Shown here: one piece after another, positions 35,047-43,419 of the stretch
Numbering within the stretch: the stretch's first letter is position 1
Layout: each line of letters starts with the position of its first letter
DNA from: CALBZH01 sp964538515
Lineage (GTDB): Bacteria > Desulfobacterota > Syntrophobacteria > Syntrophobacterales > Syntrophobacteraceae
DNA: 64,000 bases
Reading direction: 5' to 3'
Assembly: GCA_964538515.1 (NCBI GenBank)
Contig: CAZIEW010000022.1
Span: forward strand, 3,046-67,045
Made by a program: the position numbers and the translations under genes
Notes under the pieces: model-generated
Database searches by the model: none
Told to the model about the DNA's origin: nothing
The model's input: the letters and a program-made list of their open reading frames with translations, nothing else

Positions 35047-36093
35047 TCATTCAGGAGCGATGTCGGCCAGGGCCTTCCGGATGAGCTGCTCCCGGGCTGG
35101 AGCAGTCAGACGAGCCTTTTCCAGCAAGAGCTTCAAACCCTGCCTCAGCCATTTGACTCCAGCCTCCGTCTGGATTGTCTGCGTGTCAAGATCCTTCGGA
35201 AAGCGTCCGGATGAGCACCGTGACAGAATGTGCAGCTTTGCTTCCGGCTCGAGCGCGGGATGGCCTTGGACGAAATCGATGAGAAGCGGCCACTCCTCCA
35301 CCAGGGGCCCTCCCCACTGGCGCGTCAGAGCGAAAAGACGGTAGCAGACCAGGGCTGCATCCCGGTCAGCCTCCGACTGGAAGTGCCGTCCGCTGTAAAG
35401 CCGCATGGCCTCGCGACCGACTTGGCTCACATAGGTCATCGTGAGCCAGCGCACCATGAAAAAGTAGCCTTCGCGGCTGATCTCCTTGCCAGCCCAATAC
35501 AGCGGATTGCCAAGGTTCTTGAGGTTCATGGCCCATCTGGCCATCCGATACAGGTACGGATTTCGCTTGAGCAGCTGCAGAACGGGGTTCTCGTTGATCC
35601 GGCGATAGACTTGGTAATAGCGCTGGTAGTCGCTCAGCTTGCGCGCTCCGAGAAATCGGAATGGCATGACGGAGGCAAGGCGATGCAGCCGGGTCGCAAC
35701 CCGGCGCATGAGTTGAAGAAGCTCAAGGAGGGAGGCCTCGTATTGGGGAATGGACGCCTCTGAGTGGTAGATCTCGGCTATGGCACGAACGACGCGAAAC
35801 CCACGCTCCGTCAGCGCCTCCATCGTGAGCTCCAGCTGGGCATCCGGAAGATCCCACACTTCCCGCCGAAACGCCTTGATGCGCTCGAGTGCCTGGTCGT
35901 CCAGGGGCCCGAGGGGCGGAAGCGTGTCGAGCTCGGTCTCCTTCGCAAGCTCCGCTTCGACCAGTTTTTTCCAGCGCCGCTTGAAGAGCTGTCTAACCAC
36001 GAAGATCGAGCAGAACGTGATGACAGACAGCAGAAAAAGAACGGCGCTGATCTTGTGGCGTTCAAGCAGGCTGAAGAAGATTTCACCGGTCAT
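35047..36093 (-). CDS. Membrane-anchored protein of unknown function, 348 residues
   Basis: The protein has one transmembrane helix at about residues 15-34 (ISAVLFLLSVITFCSIFVV) followed by a long, largely alpha-helical, charged cytoplasmic or periplasmic domain. A recognisable stretch is NPYLYRMARWAMNLKNLGNPLYWAGKEISREGYFFMVRWL. I do not recognise the family with certainty; the shape fits conserved deltaproteobacterial membrane proteins of unknown function. The start ATG at 36093 lies 39 bases after the stop of the RdgC-like gene, so the two genes are probably in one transcript. Confidence 0.75.
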   Translation of the reverse strand: MTGEIFFSLLERHKISAVLFLLSVITFCSIFVVRQLFKRRWKKLVEAELAKETELDTLPPLGPLDDQALERIKAFRREVWDLPDAQLELTMEALTERGFRVVRAIAEIYHSEASIPQYEASLLELLQLMRRVATRLHRLASVMPFRFLGARKLSDYQRYYQVYRRINENPVLQLLKRNPYLYRMARWAMNLKNLGNPLYWAGKEISREGYFFMVRWLTMTYVSQVGREAMRLYSGRHFQSEADRDAALVCYRLFALTRQWGGPLVEEWPLLIDFVQGHPALEPEAKLHILSRCSSGRFPKDLDTQTIQTEAGVKWLRQGLKLLLEKARLTAPAREQLIRKALADIAPE

Positions 36094-36132
36094 GGCGGCG
36101 TGTTATCGATTCCGGAGGCGCGCCCCGTTGCA

Positions 36133-37302
36133 TCAAAACGGCGCTTCTTCAGACCCCGATCCTTCCGCAGATTCCTCTCCATCATCGGGGCCCGAGGCAA
36201 TCCACTCCTTGAGCTGCCTAAGTGTTTCGGATTCCCATTCCGAGCTCAGCCGTAAGTTCAGGAACTCTTTATAGAGGGCATTCAGAATTGCCGTGACTTC
36301 TTCCAAGAAGAACATTTTCTCTAGAAATCGCCCATCGGGGTCTTCCTCGTCTGCGCCGGCAAGCTGCTTGGGCGTCTTGAGTCCTTTGAAAGCGAAGAGG
36401 CTGCTGTCCAAGGTCAACTGGTAGTCGTTGTCGCCGGCTTTGATGGCGACCTGCATTTCATCGACCATCTTGCCTTGCCGCAACGCGGTCCGCGCTTCGT
36501 GGAGGGCGTAGGCCCGGGTCGTGCAAACCACCTTTTCCTTGCCCTCGCTCGGAAGCGTCAAAACCATCCTCTCGCCCAGCGCGACCTCAGCGGCGCTGCC
36601 GTCCGCATAGGAAATCGTCGGATTGGGCGATTCGGCAAAAAACCAAAGCCACGTCAAGAGCTCGTGCCCTAGGAACCGTCCTTCCTCCTGAGCATGAACC
36701 GACTGGACGTTCACCATGGAGCTCAGCGTGTCTTTGCGGCGGTCGTCCAAGGGAAGGGCGTTCAGAGCCCAGTTAACGTGGTAAAGCGGCACGGGATAGA
36801 CTTGAAAATGCTTCTCGAAGTGCTCGAGGAAGGCATCGATCATTTTGGTGCTGGTGGTTCCGAGGAGCAGAAGATGCGCGCTGGGGCTCCAGACGACCTC
36901 CACAGCGGCCGGTTGGGGAAAGGCGCGGCTGAGCAGCCATTTGTCCGTTGTCTCCTGGATGTCCAGCTTCTCATGACGATTGGGCCACTTGCCCTCGTTC
37001 TCAGCCCGGTATTTTTCAATGGCCTGGCGGAAGTACAGCTTCCTGATCAGGGGAGGGACTTTCCGTTGATCCATTCGGTACTGAAAGGCGAGATAATCGG
37101 CTTTGTGGTAGGAGCCGTGGTCGAAGGCCGTTTCGAAAAAATCCTCCCAGACGGTGAACCCCCCCGAGCTCTCCTGGTCCCCTTCGCATTCCGTGAAGCC
37201 GCCTGCCCTCAGCCTTTCATCCACGTACCCCCAGAAATCCTCGGTGGTTGGCTCGGGCACGTAAAAGCGCACAAAAGCGGCGGTTGACGATGACAGTCCC
37301 AT
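36133..37302 (-). CDS. RdgC-like recombination-associated protein
   Basis: This 389-residue protein resembles the RdgC family. It has the conserved segment GRFLGHELLTWLWFFAES and an acidic C-terminus (GPDDGEESAEGSGSEE). E. coli RdgC is a ring-forming DNA-binding protein that limits RecA; this version is about 85 residues longer and the N-terminal third (FVRFYVPEPTTEDFWGYVDERL) is divergent. It is followed by the membrane-anchored unknown. A DNA-binding role is inferred from the family; the ring contacts cannot be checked here. Confidence 0.7.
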   Translation of the reverse strand: MGLSSSTAAFVRFYVPEPTTEDFWGYVDERLRAGGFTECEGDQESSGGFTVWEDFFETAFDHGSYHKADYLAFQYRMDQRKVPPLIRKLYFRQAIEKYRAENEGKWPNRHEKLDIQETTDKWLLSRAFPQPAAVEVVWSPSAHLLLLGTTSTKMIDAFLEHFEKHFQVYPVPLYHVNWALNALPLDDRRKDTLSSMVNVQSVHAQEEGRFLGHELLTWLWFFAESPNPTISYADGSAAEVALGERMVLTLPSEGKEKVVCTTRAYALHEARTALRQGKMVDEMQVAIKAGDNDYQLTLDSSLFAFKGLKTPKQLAGADEEDPDGRFLEKMFFLEEVTAILNALYKEFLNLRLSSEWESETLRQLKEWIASGPDDGEESAEGSGSEEAPF

Positions 37303-37347
37303 GTCGCTCCGTTCCTGATTCCCTTAGTTGTAAAGAGCACTGACAGC

Positions 37348-37452
37348 CTATTCAGGCGAAAGTCCCTTGGCTTTCATTTTCTGTCGCTTCTCCCGACGCT
37401 TACGACGGCGATCCAACTCCTTGCGTCTTTCCGTTTTCTTGTGCTTTGCCAT
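37348..37452 (-). CDS. 34-residue highly basic protein
   Basis: The frame ATG (37452) to TAG encodes MAKHKKTERRKELDRRRKRR and ends KAKGLSPE: 34 residues, more than half Lys or Arg, predicted as one helix. An AAAGGA sequence lies 8 bases upstream of the ATG. Very short Arg/Lys-rich helical proteins of this type are conserved in Desulfobacterota and Planctomycetes without known function; nucleic-acid or ribosome binding is a guess from charge. It reads toward the RdgC-like gene, 45 bases away. It is easily missed because of its size. Confidence 0.6.
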   Translation of the reverse strand: MAKHKKTERRKELDRRRKRREKRQKMKAKGLSPE

Positions 37453-37758
37453 GAGTGATCCTTTCCATGGGGCCGAAGCAAGTCGCCTCAACCTTTTTGT
37501 GTTTCCGGTTTACGCTTGTAGGGAATCCTGATCCACGGCTTTCGATGGATTCAATTCCATCCCGCTGGGAAGAGCCAAAATGCCTACAAATAAGAAAGCC
37601 GGGGATACCGGCCATCTGAATGAAACGTTGCAGCTCTGATCGAGAAAGCGCTATCGGGTCCGACAACCCGCCGCCCCACCCTCTAATGAAAAGCCCCTCC
37701 GCAGTCAACAGAAAAGACCGGCAGGGCGAGCCGGCTGTCCTGGGCTCAAAACAAAGAG
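37453..37758. other. Spacer without a supported gene
   Basis: These 306 bases lie between the DUF151 gene, which ends here, and the basic 34-residue gene. A minus-strand frame crosses the region but lacks an RBS and overlaps the basic gene in a different frame. The promoter for the basic gene and the RdgC-like gene should be here; none stands out. Confidence 0.45.
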
Positions 37759-38214
37759 TCAGAACTTTACGGTCTTGACGATCATTTCATATTCATGAAT
37801 CTCCTCTTCGCTCAATTCGCGCCGCAGGAGCTTCTTGCTGACGAAAATGGGACATTTCTGATGCAAGGCCAGCGCAACAGCGTCACTGGGGCGACTGTCA
37901 AAAACGTCTTCCTCGCCGTTCACTGTCGCCACGACGCGGGCGTAGTAGGTGTTGTCCTGCATGCCGTGGATTTCGATCCTTTGGAAGCTGACCCCCGCTT
38001 TTCCCAGAACGGACAAGTAAAGGTCATGCGTGAGGGGGCGCTTCGGGTCAACCAGTCCCTTTTCCTTGGCTATGGCCGTTATTTCCGCATCCCCGACGAA
38101 CATGAGGAAGTATTGGGAATCGGCTTCAGATTCCTTGAGAATCACCATGTTTCCTTGCACCCTGTCGGTCTTGACGTAGACTTCCTTGGCATTGATGAAA
38201 TCATCCAACTCCAT
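37759..38214 (-). CDS. Bifunctional nuclease-family protein (DUF151)
   Basis: This 151-residue protein shows the DUF151 core: a beta-barrel with DSRPSDAVALALHQKCPIFV and the C-terminal helix ELSEEEIHEYEMI. Plant and bacterial relatives have RNase/DNase activity. The start ATG at 38214 has a clear AGGAGG upstream. In many bacteria this gene lies near central housekeeping genes; here it stands alone between the DUF3147 membrane protein and the basic peptide gene. Confidence 0.88.
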   Translation of the reverse strand: MELDDFINAKEVYVKTDRVQGNMVILKESEADSQYFLMFVGDAEITAIAKEKGLVDPKRPLTHDLYLSVLGKAGVSFQRIEIHGMQDNTYYARVVATVNGEEDVFDSRPSDAVALALHQKCPIFVSKKLLRRELSEEEIHEYEMIVKTVKF

Positions 38215-38340
38215 AAGGCTCCTCCTATCCGCGCCGGATTTTTGCTTAATATAGCACCAGTCAAGCTATTTTCAACAGTGGAAGCCCATCTGCCCGAGAT
38301 CCGCCCTGGGCGGCTTCCATCGAGTGCCCCTTGAATCGGC

Positions 38341-38676
38341 TCACTTGAGAATCCACTGGTGCAGAAGCGCTCCCAACAGCCAGGCGCCAAAGGCTGTGGA
38401 AAGTACCTGCCACATCGGCCACTGTCGGTTCAAACAAGCAAGCACCACCAGGAAGAAGGCGATCGACGTAAAGATACCCCACAGGACCCCCTGGGTGTAC
38501 CGAGCCATTGTCTCATAATCGTCTGGCTGGTCCGCATGGATCCAAAGAAGGACGACCAAGGTTGTGAGCGGCATTGTGGCGATGAGACCTCCAAGAGACG
38601 GAAGGCGCTTTGCCACCTGACTCGCGGTCACGATGACTGCCAATGAAAGAGCTATTTTGATGATGAATTGGATCAT
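38341..38676 (-). CDS. DUF3147 small membrane protein
   Basis: This 111-residue protein has four hydrophobic helices and the DUF3147 features SLAVIVTASQVAKRLPSLGG at the N-terminus and FGAWLLGALLHQWIL at the C-terminus. Function is unknown; relatives are predicted inner-membrane proteins. ATG 38676 has GGAAG about 9 bases upstream; an alternative ATG six codons earlier (38694) lacks an RBS. It is a single gene divergent from ptsH. Confidence 0.75.
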   Translation of the reverse strand: MIQFIIKIALSLAVIVTASQVAKRLPSLGGLIATMPLTTLVVLLWIHADQPDDYETMARYTQGVLWGIFTSIAFFLVVLACLNRQWPMWQVLSTAFGAWLLGALLHQWILK

Positions 38677-38860
38677 GACCGTGTCTTCCACCATAGACTT
38701 CGGAAAGCGGTTGCGCTCGTTCAGGAATAGGCAGGAAAGCGAGAGCCCCGACGATGAGCTTCGGCTTTGGTCTCAGTAAGGTAGCATAACTCTTGGGAGC
38801 ACCCTAATTGCTTATGACTCGCCGGGGATGTTTCGGTCGGATTTCAATGGGTGTTGCGGT

Positions 38861-38889
38861 TGACTTCGATAGGTCCATGTGCTAAGAGA
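38861..38889 (+). promoter_or_regulatory. Possible sigma-70 promoter for ptsH
   Basis: TTGACT (38861-38866) and TAAGAG (38884-38889) are separated by 17 bases, upstream of the HPr gene. The -35 matches 5 of 6 consensus bases and the -10 only 3 of 6, so this is tentative. Confidence 0.25.
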
Positions 38890-38954
38890 CGGCGGGACTT
38901 GAGACCAGGCTACCCATATTCATAAAGATTTCGTTGATTTTCGCAGGAAAGACG

Positions 38955-39224
38955 TTGGTTTTGGATCAGGAGCTCATTGTTTCCAATAAACTCGGTATTC
39001 ACGCACGCGTTGCGGCACAAATCGTCCAGGTTGCGAATCAGTTTCGATCGGATGTCTGGATTTCCAGGAGCGGGAATAAGGTGAACTGCAAGAGCATCTT
39101 GGATCTTTTAACCCTCGCTTGTCCGCATGGCAGCAAGATTCTGGTTTCGGCATCCGGCCCGGACGCCTCCGAAGCATTGGATGCGCTTGCTCTTTTGTTT
39201 CGGAGCAAGTTTGGGGAAAGTTGA
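38955..39224 (+). CDS. ptsH: Phosphocarrier protein HPr
   Basis: This protein of about 89 residues has the HPr active-site segment NKLGIHARVAAQIVQVA with the phosphorylatable His16, and the C-terminal pattern typical of the family, including the ILDLLTLAC segment where HPr kinase would act on Ser in Gram-positives (here SILDL). No ATG is available; the TTG at 38955 follows AGGAAAG and gives the standard length, while a TTG at 38934 has no RBS. It is phosphorylated by enzyme I, encoded 192 bases downstream. No sugar-specific EII gene is in the window. Confidence 0.88.
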   Translation: MVLDQELIVSNKLGIHARVAAQIVQVANQFRSDVWISRSGNKVNCKSILDLLTLACPHGSKILVSASGPDASEALDALALLFRSKFGES

Positions 39225-39416
39225 TCGCCCCGCCCCTTTTCCGGCCATCATCACCGTATGAACATTCACTAAGCGGCCTCTGACCCGGCCTGGCCACTAT
39301 CCCTTATGGCAGGTGCCCGGCCGGTTTCGATACGGATCGATCTCCGCTTCACTCATCGCACGGCGCAGCCCTGAATTGGAATCGTTGCACGTTCCTTTGA
39401 CCATAGGCTCTCAAGA

Positions 39417-41237
39417 ATGGCTCACGACTCGCGAAATGTTTACGGGATAGCGGTTTCTCCCGGGATTGCCATCGGCAAAGCGCACGTCCTGGAGCGCGGC
39501 AAGATCCAGGTCCCTCAATACACGCTGCCAAACGGGGTCGCTGTCGAGCGCGAGTGCGAACGATTTGAGCGCGCGGTCGTGAGGGCTGAGAAGGACCTGC
39601 GCGAGATCAAGGACGGGATCCATCCGGAATTTCGCGAGCACGCGCAGATCATCGAAGTCCACCTGATGATGCTGAGGGACCGGCTTCTGTACGACGAAAC
39701 CCTTGCTTGTATTCGAGAAGAAAAACTCAATGCGCAATGGGCGCTCTCTCGATCGCTGAAGAAAGCCCACGACCTGTTCGACGCCCTGACGGACGAATAC
39801 ATCCGGAGCCGCGTCGCCGATGTCGATGCGGTGGGCGAGCGCGTGCTTCGGAATCTCGCAGGCCAGACACACGACCTCTTCAGTGAGATCCGTGAGCGGG
39901 TGATCATCGTGGCCCGCGATCTCTCCCCCGCCGACACTGCCCAACTGCAGCTTGAGCGTACTCTCGGCCTCGTAACCGACATGGGCGGAAGGACCTCTCA
40001 CACCTCCATCCTTGCCCGATCGCTCAACATTCCCGCTGTTGTGGGGACCGAAAAGGCAACCGAGGTCGTTCCGGCCGGGAAGGTCATCATCGTCGACGGC
40101 ATCGCGGGATGCGTCATCACGAACCCGACAGAGCGGGAAATCGCCGCCTATTACGAACGGCAGGAGGAGCTCGAACGGTATCGCGTCGAAATCTCCAAGA
40201 AGTCGCACCTTCCGGCTGAAACCCGCGATGGAGTGAGGGTAGGCGTTGAGGCCAACATCGAGCTCATCGAAGAAGTGGTGGCGGCCAAGGATAACGGGGC
40301 GGAAGGAGTTGGGCTGTACCGCACGGAGTTCTTCTTCATGAACCGCAAAGAGCTCCCGGACGAAGAGACACTCTATTACACGTACAGGGAGCTTGCGGAG
40401 CTCATGGCCCCCCAGCGCGTGACCATGCGTACGCTCGATCTGGGCGCCGAAAAGGTTGCCGCCTGGTTTCCCCGCCTCCAGGAAGCCAATCCGGCCTTGG
40501 GACTGCGCTCGATTCGACTGTGTCTCTATTACAGAGACCTCTTCAAGACCCAGCTTCGGGCCATCCTTCGGGCCAGCGCTGCCGCAAGGAACCTGCGCCT
40601 CATGTTCCCCCTCGTATCGGGTGTCGGGGAGCTTCTCGACGCAAAGCGGGTTCTGAAGGAGGTCCAGGAAGAGCTGACCATTCAGCGAATTCCCTTTGAC
40701 GAGGACATGCCGATCGGCGTGATGATCGAAGTTCCCTCCGCCGCCGTTGTGGCCGATCTCATGGCACGAAAAGTCCAGTTCTTCAGCGTCGGGACCAACG
40801 ACCTCATTCAGTACAGCATCGCCATCGACCGGGCCAATGAGCATGTGGCCTACCTGTATGAGCCACTGCACCCAGGGGTGCTGCGACTCCTGAAGCAGAC
40901 CGTAGACGCCGGACACCGCGCCGGAATCGAAGTTTCCATTTGCGGCGAAATGGCGGCGGACCCGTTCAATCTCCCGATCTTGCTCGGACTGCAATTCGAC
41001 ACCCTCAGCATGAACCCGCAGGCTGTGCCCCAGGTCAAGCATCTGGTATCCTATTCCCACGTCAAGACATGCCAGCGGTTTGTGAAAGAGGCCCTGCAGC
41101 TCAGCACTTCTCGGGAGATCAGCGACTTGCTCCAAAGGAAGTTTTTCGACAAGCTGCCGCAGGATCTCAGGCTTTTCAGTACGAGCGGCTGGATCACACA
41201 ATCCAGGACGTCGGCTCTTTCGAGACAGGCATCGTAG
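39417..41237 (+). CDS. ptsI: Phosphoenolpyruvate-protein phosphotransferase (enzyme I)
   Basis: This 606-residue cytoplasmic enzyme starts [20 protein letters not shown]. The phosphohistidine domain has [23 protein letters not shown] with the active His195. The PEP-binding barrel shows [46 protein letters not shown] and [11 protein letters not shown] with the catalytic Cys. All these match EI. It transfers phosphate from PEP to HPr. The EI/HPr pair without EII genes nearby suggests either sugar EIIs elsewhere or a regulatory role. The stop is 50 bases before smpB. Confidence 0.95.
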   Translation: MAHDSRNVYGIAVSPGIAIGKAHVLERGKIQVPQYTLPNGVAVERECERFERAVVRAEKDLREIKDGIHPEFREHAQIIEVHLMMLRDRLLYDETLACIREEKLNAQWALSRSLKKAHDLFDALTDEYIRSRVADVDAVGERVLRNLAGQTHDLFSEIRERVIIVARDLSPADTAQLQLERTLGLVTDMGGRTSHTSILARSLNIPAVVGTEKATEVVPAGKVIIVDGIAGCVITNPTEREIAAYYERQEELERYRVEISKKSHLPAETRDGVRVGVEANIELIEEVVAAKDNGAEGVGLYRTEFFFMNRKELPDEETLYYTYRELAELMAPQRVTMRTLDLGAEKVAAWFPRLQEANPALGLRSIRLCLYYRDLFKTQLRAILRASAAARNLRLMFPLVSGVGELLDAKRVLKEVQEELTIQRIPFDEDMPIGVMIEVPSAAVVADLMARKVQFFSVGTNDLIQYSIAIDRANEHVAYLYEPLHPGVLRLLKQTVDAGHRAGIEVSICGEMAADPFNLPILLGLQFDTLSMNPQAVPQVKHLVSYSHVKTCQRFVKEALQLSTSREISDLLQRKFFDKLPQDLRLFSTSGWITQSRTSALSRQAS

Positions 41238-41287
41238 CACAGCCGGAATGCCGGCCGAGAAACCGCGCAACCCCACGAGTCACGCGT

Positions 41288-41782
41288 ATGCCCATGGAAA
41301 AGAAAGCCAAAGCTCAGCCCAAACAGTCCACACGGTTGGTCTGTCAAAACAAGAAAGCTTTCCATGATTACGAAATCATGGAGACCTTCGAGGCAGGGAT
41401 GGTCCTCGTGGGGACGGAGGTCAAATCGCTGCGTGAGGGAAGGGCCAACCTGAAGGACAGCTACGCCAAGGTCAAGAAAGGCGAGGTCTACCTGTACGGT
41501 CTGCACATCAGTCCGTACACGCACGCGTTTTATGACAACCATGATCCAGAACGAGTACGAAAGCTCCTCCTGCACAACTACGAGATCAAGCGAATCCTCG
41601 GGAAGACACAAGAAAAGGGCTTTGCCCTGATCCCCTTGAAGATCTACTTCAGCGGCGGCAGGGCTAAAGTCGAAATTGCGCTGGCCCGTGGCAAGAAACT
41701 GTACGACAAGCGCGAAAGCATCAAAAAGAAAGAAGAACGCCGCGAAATCGATCGGATGCGCAAGCAGCGAAAGACCAACTGA
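41288..41782 (+). CDS. smpB: SsrA-binding protein SmpB
   Basis: This 164-residue protein has an OB-fold core starting [50 protein letters not shown] and the tail [21 protein letters not shown] that inserts in the ribosome. With tmRNA it rescues stalled ribosomes. The start is the ATG at 41288 (MPMEKK), with an alternative ATG two codons later; neither has a strong RBS. The first 17 residues are a basic extension common in the family. No tmRNA gene (ssrA) is visible in the adjoining spacers. Confidence 0.95.
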   Translation: MPMEKKAKAQPKQSTRLVCQNKKAFHDYEIMETFEAGMVLVGTEVKSLREGRANLKDSYAKVKKGEVYLYGLHISPYTHAFYDNHDPERVRKLLLHNYEIKRILGKTQEKGFALIPLKIYFSGGRAKVEIALARGKKLYDKRESIKKKEERREIDRMRKQRKTN

Positions 41783-41838
41783 CGCGTCACCGCAGAGCAC
41801 GGAAACTGCCGTATCCGTTCGTCCAGGGAGGGAACAGC

Positions 41839-42432
41839 ATGGTCCCAAGCTTTCGGGAAAAAAGCCAGCGGCTGCAGGAGCTCTACCGTGAGTTTGAACA
41901 GGCGGTTGGGCCTCACACGAGCGGAGCGGTATGCCGTCCGGGATGCTCGGACTGTTGCACCAACGTGGGCACTGTCGATGCGACCACCCTCGAAGGCTGG
42001 ATCATCCTGACCCACCTGCAGAGCCTCCCGGCGGGGGTTCAGAAGGAGTACGCCAAAAAGCTGAAAAATAATCGGAAAGACAAAAGCACCTCCAAATTTG
42101 CCCGTTGCGCCTTCCTCCTCAAGGACCAGACATGCGGCATCTATTCCGTCAGGCCCTTCAGCTGCAGGCGGCTTTACTCGGTTGCCCTGTGCGGCGAGAC
42201 CGGACCAACGGTTCACCGAGGAGTGTGGCAAATTGCGCAACAGACAGCCGCTGCCATCCAGGCTCTGGACGACACGGGCTATTCCGGCCACATTTCATTC
42301 ATCCTCGCTCTTCTCAAGGATTCAAAGTTCAGGAGCGTTTACCTGGACGGTGGATTCGATCCCGGCGCCATCGAGAGCTACGCCCGCGAGCACTCCATTT
42401 CCATCAATCGCTTCCGTACACCCCGTTCATGA
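41839..42432 (+). CDS. YkgJ-family Cys-cluster protein
   Basis: This 197-residue protein has the CxxxCxxCC-type cluster of YkgJ proteins (AVCRPGCSDCCTNVG, residues about 31-45) and later FARCAFLLKDQTCGIYSVRPFSCRRLYS, giving further cysteines. The family is annotated as a zinc or Fe-S binding protein. ATG 41839 follows GGAGGGAACAGC. The stop overlaps the dehydrogenase start (ATGA 42429-42432), so coupled translation is expected. The function of this pair is unknown to me. Confidence 0.85.
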   Translation: MVPSFREKSQRLQELYREFEQAVGPHTSGAVCRPGCSDCCTNVGTVDATTLEGWIILTHLQSLPAGVQKEYAKKLKNNRKDKSTSKFARCAFLLKDQTCGIYSVRPFSCRRLYSVALCGETGPTVHRGVWQIAQQTAAAIQALDDTGYSGHISFILALLKDSKFRSVYLDGGFDPGAIESYAREHSISINRFRTPRS

Positions 42433-43400
42433 AAGCCATTCAGCTTCAAGCCGTTCAGAGCCTGGCATGCATCCAGACCCCACTTCCCGAGGTCAAACCC
42501 GGCGAAGTCTTGCTGAAGGTCAAGACGTGCGCCCTTTGTCGAACGGATGCCAAGATGTGGCGCCAGGGGCACCGCGACCTCATCCTTCCCCGAGTGCTGG
42601 GGCACGAAATCTGTGGCGAGATCAAGAAAGTGAGCGGCCTGTTCGTCGTATGGCCTGGAGCCGGCTGCGGCACATGCCCGGCCTGCATTTCAGGTTCGGA
42701 GAACCTCTGCGCGCAGATGCGCATCTCGGGGTTTCACCGGGATGGCGGCCTTGCGGAATACGTCGCCGTAGCCGAGCGCAGCCTGATTCGGGCTCCCTCA
42801 GACTTGGCTCCCGAAATCGCCTGCCTGGCCGAACCGCTTGCGTGCGCGCTCAACGCCCTCGAGCAGGCTGACCTGGCTCCGGGCGAGCATGTTCTCATCT
42901 ATGGCGCCGGACCCGTGGGTCTCCTCATGGCTCTGGCCGCCCGGTCCCTCGAAGCGTTTCCGCTCCTCATCGAAACGGATCTACGCAAGTTGAGCCTGAG
43001 TGCCCGGTTCCGCTCGGCGGCTGGGATCACAGCGGATCCGGAAACGCAACGAATGGACTTCAACGTGGTGGTCAACGCTGCGCCAGCGCTCGATCCATTC
43101 AGGGATGGCATCCAGCGCCTCATGTCCGGCGGCCGGTATTGCCTCTTCAGTGGCCTCCCGAGCGAGGATTCCATTGGGGCTCATCTTCTGAACGAGATCC
43201 ATTACCGACAACTGCGCTGCGTGGGTGCGTATGGCTGCACCCGACGACAGATGGAAAAGGCTCTCATCCTGCTGCGGACGCATGCGGCCGCTGTGGCCTG
43301 CCTCATCCAGGAGCACATCCCCCTGGAGACGGTCCAGACAGCATTTCCCCGGATGCTGGACGGTCACGCCCTCAAGCTCATTGTCCATCCTAACCCATAA
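42429..43400 (+). CDS. Zinc-dependent alcohol dehydrogenase-like protein (MDR superfamily)
   Basis: This 323-residue protein has both zinc sites of the MDR family. The catalytic site has C-R-T-D and LGHEICGEI, and the structural site is C-x2-C-x2-C-x7-C (GCGTCPACISGSENLC). The cofactor domain has VLIYGAGPVGLLMALAAR. The start at 42429 overlaps the YkgJ-protein stop. It belongs to the sorbitol/threonine dehydrogenase-like branch; the substrate is not evident. A TrpD-like gene follows 19 bases downstream, so these three genes form a likely operon. Confidence 0.88.
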   Translation: MKAIQLQAVQSLACIQTPLPEVKPGEVLLKVKTCALCRTDAKMWRQGHRDLILPRVLGHEICGEIKKVSGLFVVWPGAGCGTCPACISGSENLCAQMRISGFHRDGGLAEYVAVAERSLIRAPSDLAPEIACLAEPLACALNALEQADLAPGEHVLIYGAGPVGLLMALAARSLEAFPLLIETDLRKLSLSARFRSAAGITADPETQRMDFNVVVNAAPALDPFRDGIQRLMSGGRYCLFSGLPSEDSIGAHLLNEIHYRQLRCVGAYGCTRRQMEKALILLRTHAAAVACLIQEHIPLETVQTAFPRMLDGHALKLIVHPNP

Positions 43401-43419
43401 GAAAGGAAGGCTCACGATC

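Noticed and set aside
37400..37708. Minus-strand frame of 102 codons overlapping the basic peptide gene
   Set aside because: It is in a different frame from the better supported 34-codon gene and lacks an RBS.
41051..41848. Minus-strand frame opposite ptsI and smpB
   Set aside because: Antisense to two certain genes with strong motifs.
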